Shown here one piece after another: positions 51,847-59,250 of a stretch of 64,000 nt of DNA. The stretch is from Actinomycetes bacterium. Lineage in GTDB: Bacteria > Actinomycetota > Acidimicrobiia > IMCC26256 > PALSA-610. The notes under the pieces are model-generated. The model saw nothing but the letters and a program-made list of their open reading frames with translations, ran no database searches and had not been told where the DNA came from. Positions within the stretch are counted from its first letter, which is position 1; each line of letters opens with the position of its first letter. The stretch is from positions 1 to 64,000 of the forward strand of contig JANYBW010000017.1 in assembly GCA_025360585.1 (NCBI GenBank), written 5' to 3'. Both the position numbers and the translations under genes were made by a program.

Positions 51847-52680
51847 TCAGACACAGTGCGGGCCCTCAGCGGCTTGTTTGGTCGTGTCGGTACCGATCGG
51901 CGGCCCAGGAATCGCGGTGCCGCTCGTATCAATTGATACTTCGTCGCCAGTCACGACAACCGGCCAGTGATCGAGCCCGCGAGGCGCGGGTCCATCGCGT
52001 TTTTCACCAACGCGGTCGTATTTGGAACCATGGCACGGGCATTCAAACCACTGAGCCGCAGCGCACCAAGGGACACGGCAACCCAGGTGCACGCACTTTT
52101 GGTAGAGGCCAACAACGCCGTTTTCCATTCCGACGAACACGTCGGCAGAGTAAGCCTTCTTCGCGGCGACCAAGGCCTCCGAAGGATACGGCTGCAAGTA
52201 CGTACGAGCACTCGGCACGTAGTAGGGCAACTTGTTCGCCCACGTTGCTTGGGCATCGGAAAGTTTCACGACAACTTTGCTGCCGAAGCCGCCAGCACCC
52301 GACGGCCACAAAAACGCGAGCAACGACAAGCCGAACGGCGGTAACACGGCCAGACCACCGACCATCAAGATCGCTCGGTTGAAAAACATCCGGCGCGAGA
52401 CACTGAGCTCTTCAGCATCCATCGGGGTCCACTCGGCGATCGTTCCCGCGTCGCGCGGTACAAGCTCGCCCGCCTGCTGACGAGTTTCGTCGCCTCGGGC
52501 GCGAGCGGCAGTCGTTTCGACCGATTCGATTTCGGTGCCGGCGCTGCTCACCAAGCTCGCGTCACGCGATTTGGTCTCGCGCGAAAGTGCACCACGAGTT
52601 GTGGTGCCGCGCTTGACGAGCACGAGCATCGAAACCGCGGCAGCGATCAAAAAGCCAATGATCAGGATTGCGATGTACAC
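51847..52680 (-). CDS. qcrA: Rieske 2Fe-2S subunit of the bc complex
   Basis: A 277-residue protein. The Rieske site is CVHLGC at 196-201 and CPCHGSKYD at 214-222: ligands Cys196, His198, Cys214 and His217, with Cys201 and Cys216 as the disulfide pair. A third pair member, Cys206, is extra. A first helix lies at 2-22. A second near 102-125 is preceded by SRRMFFNRA, a Tat-like twin-arginine signal expected for export of the folded domain. It oxidises menaquinol with cytochrome b and passes electrons to cytochrome c. The GTG start has AGGAG nine bases upstream. Confidence 0.95.
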   Translation of the reverse strand: MYIAILIIGFLIAAAVSMLVLVKRGTTTRGALSRETKSRDASLVSSAGTEIESVETTAARARGDETRQQAGELVPRDAGTIAEWTPMDAEELSVSRRMFFNRAILMVGGLAVLPPFGLSLLAFLWPSGAGGFGSKVVVKLSDAQATWANKLPYYVPSARTYLQPYPSEALVAAKKAYSADVFVGMENGVVGLYQKCVHLGCRVPWCAAAQWFECPCHGSKYDRVGEKRDGPAPRGLDHWPVVVTGDEVSIDTSGTAIPGPPIGTDTTKQAAEGPHCV

Positions 52681-52692
52681 GGTCAGAAGCTC

Positions 52693-53535
52693 CTAGAGCT
52701 CGAAGAACACTTTGTTGGTCCACGGGAACACGAAGTTGAAACCTTCGCCGCGGAAGAACGAACCGATGATCACCAGCACGGCCCAGAACATCAAAAACAG
52801 TGTGAACATTGAGATCGCGTACTTACGATCCGATGGCTTGTTTGAGGGGTTCTTATCCAGGAACGGAGCGCAACCAATGATGCCCAATGCGACACCGGGG
52901 ATGGTCACGCCTGCAACCATGGGGTGAAACATCGTGAGGAGTTCCTGCAACCCGAGAAAGTACCAAGGCGCCTTCGAAGGGTTTGGTGTTTTGTTGACAT
53001 CAGCTAAGCCCAACAGCGGCGCCTTCACTAACGCCGAGAAGATCGTCACGATCGCCGTCATCGAAAGGATCGAGGCAAACTCGAGTGACAACAAGTGCGG
53101 CCAGGTGTGAACTTTGTCCTGGGCATCGCCTTTGGTTTGTTGAATGGAACCCGCTTTAACGACGGTCAACAAACGTTGGGTGTGGCCGCCAGGCCCAACG
53201 CCACCCGCGGCACCGGCGGACATCGCCGGAGCTTTTGCTTTCGTAGCGGTCGCGGTTGCGGCGGCCGCGCTCGGTACCGCCGCGCCACCTTCATCGCCGC
53301 CGACCATCGCGGCTTTGCGGCGCCGGCTGCGTTCAAGGAGATGGGCGGGCACGCCACCTACGTCCTCCGTGATGGCACTGCCAGTGTCTGCTGCTGCTGC
53401 GGCGGCTGGCGCAGTTGCTTCAACCTCGGCCGAGGCCTCGCCAGGCGCCGCAGCCTCTTCGGCTACTTCTTCGCCCGCAAGCGCGGCTTTGCGTGCCGCG
53501 GCTCGCTTCAGCAGGTGTTCGGGGATTTCGGTCAT
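52693..53535 (-). CDS. Cytochrome b C-terminal subunit (b6f subunit IV-like) with duplicated N-terminal motif
   Basis: A 280-residue protein. Its C-terminal 140 residues correspond to b6f subunit IV, with three helices and SKAPWYFLGLQELLTMFHP at 187-205 in place of the PEWY quinol motif. Its N-terminal 120 residues are low-complexity (Ala/Glu) and carry two copies of a motif: IPEHLLKRAAARKAALAG (4-21) and VPAHLLERSRRRKAAMVG (62-79). It forms a split cytochrome b with the next gene upstream, unlike the single long QcrB of most actinobacteria. Confidence 0.88.
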   Translation of the reverse strand: MTEIPEHLLKRAAARKAALAGEEVAEEAAAPGEASAEVEATAPAAAAAADTGSAITEDVGGVPAHLLERSRRRKAAMVGGDEGGAAVPSAAAATATATKAKAPAMSAGAAGGVGPGGHTQRLLTVVKAGSIQQTKGDAQDKVHTWPHLLSLEFASILSMTAIVTIFSALVKAPLLGLADVNKTPNPSKAPWYFLGLQELLTMFHPMVAGVTIPGVALGIIGCAPFLDKNPSNKPSDRKYAISMFTLFLMFWAVLVIIGSFFRGEGFNFVFPWTNKVFFEL

Positions 53536-53596
53536 CGAATGCTCCCGTCGGTCGATACGTGATCTAGTTCAGCGGCGCACACAATGAATGCTGTCA

Positions 53597-54388
53597 TTAG
53601 AGCGGTCCCGAGATTCCGCCGTCCTTGCGGACACGCCAGAAGTGCACTGCCATGAAGATCACAATCGTGAACGGCAGCATGAGTACATGCAACACGTACC
53701 ATCGCAGCAACGTGTCGTTGCCGATCTCCTTACTGCCTAGCAGCACGAACCGGACCTGGTTTCCGAACACTGGCGTGTAGCCCATCATGTTCGTACCGAC
53801 GGTGACGGCCCACAGTGCCAACTGATCCCAAGGCAGTAGGTAGCCGGTGAAGGACAGCAGCAAGGTGAGCATCAACAACACCACGCCGATGACCCAGTTG
53901 AACTCACGCGGCGACTTGTAGGCGCCGTGGTAAAAGACCCGCGACATATGCAAAAAGACCGACAGCACCATGAGGTGCGCGGCCCAACGATGCATATTTC
54001 GCACGAGAGAACCGAAGGCGACCGCAGTCTCAAGATTCTGGACGGTCTGCCAGGCTTCGGTCGCCGTCGGCCGGTAAAAGAACATCAAAAAGATGCCGGT
54101 AACCGTGAGCAAAATGAACAAGAAGAAGGACAAGCCGCCGAGACACAACGTGTAGGAAACCTTGACCGCGTGACGCTTCACCTTCACCGGGTGCAAGTGA
54201 TACAGCACGTTGTTCATAATGACGTAGGAACGGTTCCTGGGGCTATCGGTGTAGCCCTTGCGAAACACCGAACCGGGTCGGAAGATCGCGTTCCAGGCTT
54301 GCGAACCTTGAACGTTGCCCCAGACTTCGGAACCTTTTTCTTTGAGTTTTGCGCCGGGGCTGGTGCCCTCGTCTGCAGTGGTTGCCAC
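53597..54388 (-). CDS. Cytochrome b6-type subunit (diheme, heme c_i cysteine present)
   Basis: A 263-residue cytochrome b N-terminal subunit with four helices. Heme ligands are His133/His147 (MHRWAAHLMVLSVFLHMSR) and His234/His249 (WYVLHVLMLPF to AVHFWRVRKDG). The 15-residue spacing of the second pair is the b6f type. Cys82 in TLCLGGLSFF aligns with Cys35 of cytochrome b6, which binds the extra heme c_n/c_i. I chose the GTG at 54388, preceded by GGAGAG, just past the ferredoxin stop. The PW-Q1 region reads GYLLPWDQLALWA. Confidence 0.93.
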   Translation of the reverse strand: MATTADEGTSPGAKLKEKGSEVWGNVQGSQAWNAIFRPGSVFRKGYTDSPRNRSYVIMNNVLYHLHPVKVKRHAVKVSYTLCLGGLSFFLFILLTVTGIFLMFFYRPTATEAWQTVQNLETAVAFGSLVRNMHRWAAHLMVLSVFLHMSRVFYHGAYKSPREFNWVIGVVLLMLTLLLSFTGYLLPWDQLALWAVTVGTNMMGYTPVFGNQVRFVLLGSKEIGNDTLLRWYVLHVLMLPFTIVIFMAVHFWRVRKDGGISGPL

Positions 54389-54396
54389 AGTCTCTC

Positions 54397-54810
54397 CTAG
54401 AACCGCACGCCGTAGGCGTAGCCATGCCGGTTGGTACGAACATTCGGGTCGCCATCGGCCCAATCGGGTGTGACCTTGCCGAGGATGATCACGCCAGTTG
54501 GGCAACGATCAACACACAATGCGCAACGAGTGCACACATCTTCATCGACCACGAAAAACACATTGTCTTTCGGGTCGTCGCCGGGAGTCTCGGTGCCGAC
54601 TGATGATTCAATCGAACTCACCGGGAGCATGTGAATGCACTTCCACGGGCAGATATCCACACAGCCTTCACACAAAATGCATTCGGCTTGGTCGATGTGT
54701 AAAAACTGTTTCGGCTTCACTGCTTGGGTGAGCCAAGTTGGGTCGACTTCTTGAATCACGTACTTGTCGGAAAATTCCGGCATCGGTGGATTGGCATCGG
54801 TTTTGCCCAT
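54397..54810 (-). CDS. Dicluster 4Fe-4S ferredoxin in the bc operon
   Basis: A 137-residue soluble protein with two 4Fe-4S motifs: CILCEGCVDICPWKC (Cys44, 47, 50, 54) and CTRCALCVDRCPTG (Cys93, 96, 99, 103), separated by a 38-residue insert. It has no signal peptide, so it acts in the cytoplasm. It is tightly packed between a membrane-protein gene (6 bp) and the cytochrome b6 gene (8 bp). It may donate to, or accept from, the bc complex, or serve the complex I form that lacks the NADH module. Neither is shown by the sequence. Confidence 0.85.
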   Translation of the reverse strand: MGKTDANPPMPEFSDKYVIQEVDPTWLTQAVKPKQFLHIDQAECILCEGCVDICPWKCIHMLPVSSIESSVGTETPGDDPKDNVFFVVDEDVCTRCALCVDRCPTGVIILGKVTPDWADGDPNVRTNRHGYAYGVRF

Positions 54811-54816
54811 CGCTCG

Positions 54817-55359
54817 TTATGCCTTCGCCGTCAGGGGTTTGCCGTAAGCGGACGTACCAATGTTCGTGTCGGCGGTAGGGGCGGCATCTTCAACGAGCGC
54901 GGCGGGGCGTTTCTGCCAAGCGGTGAACATCTTCAAGTTTGTGGTGAGCAATACGCCGTAGATCAACGTGACGACAATGTCTTTGATCGCGGCCAGCGGA
55001 ACGTTGATCGGTAAAAACCAGCGACCATCGTGGAAGATGAAAAAGCCGTGGTCCGCACCCTGGCGGCCTTGGACCAGGAAATGCGTGGTATCCCACTTGA
55101 GGTAGCCGTTCGCGAAGGTGAGCCATTCGTGCGGGACGGTGCCGTAGGCAATCAACATCAAACCGAATGAAACGACCGCGCCGAGCATCGCTTGGGCCCA
55201 AGTTGCAGGCTCTTTTGCCTTCGGACGTTTACACATCGCCTTGATCGCGCCGATCGCCACGATGATGATCAGGCTCGACCAAATCAGGCGCCCCGCGGGA
55301 TGAAAGAAGTGCCAGTTTGGCAGGAAGTTAGGGATGTGTACTGCGAGTGTTTGCAGCAT
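54817..55359 (-). CDS. Uncharacterised membrane protein heading the bc operon
   Basis: A 180-residue protein with hydrophobic segments near residues 24-42, 56-74 and 120-143, an outward loop containing HEWLTFANGYLKWDTTHFLVQG and HGFFIFHDGRWFLPINVP, and a soluble C-terminus. I recognise no family. It is the first cistron of the operon with the ferredoxin, both cytochrome b parts, Rieske protein and cytochrome c, so it is probably a subunit of that complex. Several His/Trp residues in the loops could bind a cofactor; this is speculation. Confidence 0.7.
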   Translation of the reverse strand: MLQTLAVHIPNFLPNWHFFHPAGRLIWSSLIIIVAIGAIKAMCKRPKAKEPATWAQAMLGAVVSFGLMLIAYGTVPHEWLTFANGYLKWDTTHFLVQGRQGADHGFFIFHDGRWFLPINVPLAAIKDIVVTLIYGVLLTTNLKMFTAWQKRPAALVEDAAPTADTNIGTSAYGKPLTAKA

Positions 55360-55495
55360 GTGTTTCTTCCCCTTGCGTTTCTGCTGGTAATCGGCGGAGT
55401 AATGGCGGGCAGTGATGTGGTTCGCGTTGCTGTGAAGCTACTCAGCATCGGCGTGTAACGGCGTTTCTTACCACGCTAGATGACCCAGAAACACA

Positions 55496-55533
55496 TTGTG
55501 CGCACTGCCCACAAACGTTTGTGACAATCACAA
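55496..55533. promoter_or_regulatory. Cluster of four TTGTG/CACAA half-sites between the bc operon and the reductase gene
   Basis: Half-sites stand at 55496 (TTGTG), 55510 (CACAA), 55519 (TTGTG) and 55529 (CACAA). They form two overlapping palindromes: CACAAACGTTTGTG (55510-55523) and TTGTGACAATCACAA (55519-55533). The half-sites resemble those of Rex or CRP/FNR regulators, but the spacing fits neither consensus exactly. The array lies in the 298-bp divergent gap, which holds nothing else I can identify. Confidence 0.5.
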
Positions 55534-55657
55534 TTTCACGAGCTCCGGCTGCGCGCCCGTATCGCTTTGCGATCGCAATCCAACGATGCATCGAGCTTGG
55601 AGGTTGGCGTGGTTCCGCGGGTCGTCCTTCCTCCTCGCAACGCGCGAGGATTGCTGC

Positions 55658-56905
55658 GTGGCTACGGAGATCTACGACGCGTTAATCGTGGGTGGCGGCC
55701 CCGCGGGCGCTGCGTGCGCGTATTGGCTCGCAGAATCCGGTCGCCGGGTTCTTATCGTTGAAAAGAAGCGCTTTCCGCGCGACAAAACCTGCGGCGATGG
55801 GCTCACGCCGCGCGCGGTCCGCCAGCTCAACGACATGGGCCTCGCCGATCGTCTGAGCGACCACCTGCGCTACGACGGTCTGCGCGCGATTGCGCACGGC
55901 GTGACCCTCGAAATGCCTTGGCCCGATCACCCCGATTTCCCTTCGTACGGTTATGTCGTGCGCCGTCATGATCTCGATGACATGGTTGCCGCAAATGCGG
56001 TCAAAGCGGGCGCAACGCTGTGGTCCGCGAGCGAGGCCCGCACCCCGGTTCTCGAACACGGCATCGTTCGTGGCGCGAACGTGTACCGCAAAGACGATGG
56101 CGGCGATACCGAAGTCCGCGCCCGTTTTGTGGTGGTAGCCGACGGCGCGAACTCACGATTCGGGCGCGAACTCGGCACTGCACGCAACCGCAGCTATCCC
56201 CTCGGCATGGCGATCCGCGGCTACTTCAAAAGCCCGTACCACGATGAGCCCTGGATCGAAAGCCACCTCGATATTCGCGATCGGGAAGGCAACCACCTGC
56301 CCGGCTACGGCTGGATTTTCCCCGTCGGCGACGGCACGATCAACGTCGGCTGTGGATTGCTCTCCACGTTCAAGGGCTGGAAAGACATCAACACCACCAA
56401 ATTGATGGATGCGTTTTCCGCCACGGCACCCGCGCGGTGGCGGATCTCGCCCGAAACCGCAACCTGCGCGCCAACCGGCGGCCGGCTCCCTACCGGCGGA
56501 TCAGTCATGCCCCACGTAGGTCCAACGTGGCTTGCGGTGGGCGATGCCGCAGGATCGGTAAACCCCTTCAATGGCGAAGGCATCTCGGTGGCCTACGAGA
56601 CGGGACGCATCGCGGCACAGTCGATCGAACTCGCCCTCGCCCACGACGACGGACTCGCGCTACAAACCTACGAACAACAGCTCCAAGACATCTACGGCCT
56701 GTATTTCAAAACCGCTCGCCTGTTCGTGCAAGCCATCGGCAATCCTGCGGTAATGCGCGAACTGACCCGTGTGGGAATGCAAAGCCGTCCGTTGATGGAA
56801 TGGGTACTGCGGATCATGGCAAACCTCTTGCGTCCCGACGAGCTCGGCCCTGCCGAAGCCGCCTACAAAATGGTCAGCCAACTCGTACGAGTCGTACCCG
56901 GCTAG
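55658..56905 (+). CDS. Geranylgeranyl reductase family FAD-dependent oxidoreductase
   Basis: A 415-residue flavoprotein. The N-terminal FAD fold has DALIVGGGPAGAACAYWLAESGRRVLIVEKK. Next come FPRDKTCGDGLTPRAVRQL, GYGWIFPVGDGTINVGCGLL and the second FAD motif WLAVGDAAGSVNPFNGEGISVAYETG. The family reduces double bonds of isoprenoid chains. Actinobacterial members include menaquinone reductase (MenJ) and archaeal members act on lipids. I chose the GTG at 55658, with GAGG eight bases upstream; the longer frame upstream is not protein-like. It is divergent from the bc operon, which makes a menaquinone-related role attractive. Confidence 0.88.
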   Translation: MATEIYDALIVGGGPAGAACAYWLAESGRRVLIVEKKRFPRDKTCGDGLTPRAVRQLNDMGLADRLSDHLRYDGLRAIAHGVTLEMPWPDHPDFPSYGYVVRRHDLDDMVAANAVKAGATLWSASEARTPVLEHGIVRGANVYRKDDGGDTEVRARFVVVADGANSRFGRELGTARNRSYPLGMAIRGYFKSPYHDEPWIESHLDIRDREGNHLPGYGWIFPVGDGTINVGCGLLSTFKGWKDINTTKLMDAFSATAPARWRISPETATCAPTGGRLPTGGSVMPHVGPTWLAVGDAAGSVNPFNGEGISVAYETGRIAAQSIELALAHDDGLALQTYEQQLQDIYGLYFKTARLFVQAIGNPAVMRELTRVGMQSRPLMEWVLRIMANLLRPDELGPAEAAYKMVSQLVRVVPG

Positions 56906-56910
56906 TTCGC

Positions 56911-56956
56911 CTGTGTCCCACTGATGTTCCATCGATGGAACATCGGAGGGACACAG
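56911..56956. repeat. 46-bp near-perfect palindrome
   Basis: Two 23-bp arms meet at ATCGAT: CTGTGTCCC...GATGTTCCATC against GATGGAACATC...GGGACACAG, with two mismatched positions. It starts 5 bp after the reductase stop codon, in a convergent gap. There is no T-tract, so it is not a typical intrinsic terminator. It could be a dispersed palindromic repeat or a mobile-element remnant. Confidence 0.85.
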
Positions 56957-56975
56957 GGGGGTTGGGTCCGCTGCG

Positions 56976-57059
56976 TCAGACGTTGAGGACGAAGAGGACT
57001 CCGGCGCCGAGGATCAGCAGTAGGAGTCCGGCGATCGCGATAGTTGTGCCTTTACGCAT
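56976..57059 (-). CDS. Candidate 27-residue membrane microprotein
   Basis: The frame begins MRKGTTIAIAGLLLLILG and continues as one hydrophobic helix of about 20 residues ending in VLNV. It starts 12 bp after the stop of the SAM-hydrolase-family gene on the same strand. There is no strong Shine-Dalgarno sequence (only GACGG). The two basic N-terminal residues and a clean helix make it a plausible single-pass peptide; no family is recognised. Confidence 0.4.
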   Translation of the reverse strand: MRKGTTIAIAGLLLLILGAGVLFVLNV

Positions 57060-57071
57060 TGGTACCGTCGC

Positions 57072-57917
57072 TTAGTTGCTCTGCGCGCCGCGCGACGGTT
57101 CGGGAACCACCGTCACGATCGTACCGACCGAAACGTTTGCAGTTTTGGCCGCGCTTTGGCGATCGATCGCCAACGCCAACAGACCGTAGGAATCGGTGAC
57201 CATCATCAGCTCCGATGGTTTGCCCTCGGCGTACGTGTTCACCCAGCGCACGCCCCGCACTTCCTCACGCCAACGAACCTCGAGACGATCCCCCATCGCG
57301 ACACCGCGGGCGATGAGCATGTCCGGGTCGATGTTGAGTTGCACATTGCCGAAACGATCGACCCACAGCACTTCACCTTTGACCGTGCCGTCTTCGCCTT
57401 CTTCGGGGAGCGGTAACAGTCCCGGCACGAGCAACACCGGATCGAGTTCCGTGCCGAGCTCCAACAAAGGCACACCCGAAGCAAGATGCCCGACTGCGGG
57501 GGCCATGATGTCGCGGCCAGCAAACGTGCCACCGGGGGCCTGGAGCTGATACTCAGGATTGTCGAGCGCGACCGCGCGAACCGCGCCGCCCAGCATCGCC
57601 ACACTCGGCGCCAACAAGCCATTGTCGGGGCCGACCAGCACACCATTTTCGACTTCAACCGCAAGGGTTTTTCGATCGGTGCCCACCCCGGGATCGACGA
57701 TCGCTAACACGATTCCCGCGGGGAGGTATTGAATCGCACGAACGAGGGTGAGTGCTGCGGCACGCACGTCGTACGGCGCGACATCGTGGGTGATATCGAC
57801 GATCCTCAGATCGGGCGCGAGCTCCAACATGACGGCCTTACACACGCCAACGAACTCATCACGAGTTCCATAGTCGGAGAGAAACGATACGAACGGAGGC
57901 GCGTCAGACACGGGCAT
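57072..57917 (-). CDS. SAM hydrolase / hydroxide adenosyltransferase family protein (DUF62)
   Basis: A 281-residue protein of the SAM hydroxide adenosyltransferase family, related to fluorinase and chlorinase. Motifs are FLSDYGTRDEFVGVCKAVM with the catalytic Asp, IVDPGVGTDRKTLAV, LVGPDNGLLAP and FAGRDIMAPAVGHLA, followed by a C-terminal domain with VDRFGNVQLNID. Characterised members split S-adenosylmethionine into adenosine and methionine. Its biological role in most bacteria is unclear. It follows the HTH gene by 53 bp on the same strand. Confidence 0.9.
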   Translation of the reverse strand: MPVSDAPPFVSFLSDYGTRDEFVGVCKAVMLELAPDLRIVDITHDVAPYDVRAAALTLVRAIQYLPAGIVLAIVDPGVGTDRKTLAVEVENGVLVGPDNGLLAPSVAMLGGAVRAVALDNPEYQLQAPGGTFAGRDIMAPAVGHLASGVPLLELGTELDPVLLVPGLLPLPEEGEDGTVKGEVLWVDRFGNVQLNIDPDMLIARGVAMGDRLEVRWREEVRGVRWVNTYAEGKPSELMMVTDSYGLLALAIDRQSAAKTANVSVGTIVTVVPEPSRGAQSN

Positions 57918-57970
57918 GACCGTATCGGGGTTGGACCATCACGGGCCAACCCACGCAACGTTGTTGGTGA

Positions 57971-58165
57971 TTATCCGGCTTGCGTGTAACGCGCCGCGAG
58001 GTACGAATCAACATCGACCTCCGAGACGCGAAACGAACGACCAACACGCACTGCTGCGAGCTCGCCGGATTTAATCAAACGGTATACCGTCATTGACGAT
58101 ACCCGCATGACGTCTGCAACTTCTTGCACCGTCAGAAAGCGCGATTTACTCAGCCCAGTGGCCAC
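57971..58165 (-). CDS. Small excisionase-type helix-turn-helix DNA-binding protein
   Basis: A 64-residue protein, essentially one MerR/excisionase-like winged HTH: FLTVQEVADVMRVSSMTVYRLIKSGELAAVRVGRSFRVSEVDVDSYL. I chose the GTG at 58165, preceded by AGGGAG at six bases. It stands directly after proC (130 bp). The same pair, proC with a small HTH gene, occurs in mycobacteria (Rv0500 and Rv0500A, from memory). There the HTH gene is followed by a tiny ribosomal protein gene, which I do not find here. Confidence 0.88.
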   Translation of the reverse strand: MATGLSKSRFLTVQEVADVMRVSSMTVYRLIKSGELAAVRVGRSFRVSEVDVDSYLAARYTQAG

Positions 58166-58295
58166 GCGGTACTCCCTACTCCGAACCCGCCGTTGCCACA
58201 CGGTACGCCATACGCATACCTGTTGTCCACTGAGACGCAGAGATACTTATGTGGTTTCGCCCAGATGTGAAATATGCGGGTTTATCGGTAGATGT

Positions 58296-59096
58296 TTATT
58301 GCCCGAGTTCGCGTGAGCGTTGGGTCGCAGCAATGACCGCATCGAGAAAGGCCGCGCGGACTCCACGCACTTCGAGCTCCCGCAATCCCGCGGCCGTGGT
58401 TCCTCCCGGCGAGGTGACGGCCGTGCGCAATTGCTCGGCCGACGAAGCGCCTTGGGCGAGCAGTGTCGCGGAACCCAACAATGTTTGGGTGACCAACGCA
58501 ATCGACGTATCGCGAGCAATCCCGGCGAGGACACCCGCTTCGATCAGCGCTTCCGCCACCAAGAAAATGTAAGCAGGACCGGAGCCAGAGAGGCCGGTGA
58601 CCGCATCGAGCTGGTATTCGGGAACGCGCACAACCATGCCGACTGCACCCAAGAGTTTTTCGGCCAGCACCAAATGTGGCTCTAGCGCATGGGTGCCGGC
58701 CGCGATCGCCGCCGCGCCAAGGCGCACCAAGGCCGGGGTGTTGGGCATTGCTCGAACCACCGGGCGGCCCGGCACTAGCCGTTCTAGTTCCGTGATCGTG
58801 ACCCCGGCAGCAATCGAGATCACTAGCGCATCCGCGGCGAGCGCATCGAGTGCCCCGGTGAGGATCGTGGCGACATCACCCGGCTTGACGGCCACAATCA
58901 CGACATCGGCATCCGGTAACGCCCAAGCTGCGGCGGGCACGACGCGAACCCCGCCAAAGGTCGATTCCAAAATACGGCGACGCTCAGGGTCCGCCTCGGC
59001 GACACACAGCCCTTCAGGCTCCAACCCGGAATCGAGCAAGCCTCCGAGGAGTGCCTCGCCCATCTTGCCGCCGCCCAGAATCGATACGCGAGTCAC
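58296..59096 (-). CDS. proC: Pyrroline-5-carboxylate reductase
   Basis: A 266-residue enzyme for the last step of proline synthesis, reducing pyrroline-5-carboxylate with NAD(P)H. The N-terminal Rossmann motif is VSILGGGKMGEALLGGLL. Next come VVIVAVKPGDV, VVRAMPNTPALV and the C-terminal DAVTGLSGSGPAYIFLVAEALIEAGV with TSPGGTTAAGLRELE, all family signatures. Its upstream gap carries a good promoter candidate and an inverted repeat. Confidence 0.96.
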   Translation of the reverse strand: MTRVSILGGGKMGEALLGGLLDSGLEPEGLCVAEADPERRRILESTFGGVRVVPAAAWALPDADVVIVAVKPGDVATILTGALDALAADALVISIAAGVTITELERLVPGRPVVRAMPNTPALVRLGAAAIAAGTHALEPHLVLAEKLLGAVGMVVRVPEYQLDAVTGLSGSGPAYIFLVAEALIEAGVLAGIARDTSIALVTQTLLGSATLLAQGASSAEQLRTAVTSPGGTTAAGLRELEVRGVRAAFLDAVIAATQRSRELGQ

Positions 59097-59199
59097 GGCG
59101 CTGAGGCTACAGCGGCTTGCCTGAGGGAAATCACGTTTATCACCGACAGCCGTCTTCCCCGAACGTCCGAAATGAGGCGATTACCCTCAGGCATTTGGA

Positions 59200-59228
59200 A
59201 CAATACAACACAATTTTATATGTTGCAA
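59200..59228 (-). promoter_or_regulatory. Candidate promoter of proC
   Basis: On the minus strand TTGCAA (59223-59228) and TATTGT (59200-59205) stand 17 bases apart in an A+T-rich tract, close to the sigma-70-type consensus. The transcript would have a leader of about 95 bases. That leader contains an inverted repeat of 13-bp arms (59120-59132 and 59179-59191, one mismatch), which could fold into a hairpin. Confidence 0.5.
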
Positions 59229-59250
59229 GACATTTTTAAGTGAGATTAGA

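Noticed and set aside
57918-57970. Tiny ribosomal protein gene expected after the HTH gene by analogy with mycobacteria
   Set aside because: The gap is only 53 bp and contains no basic short frame.
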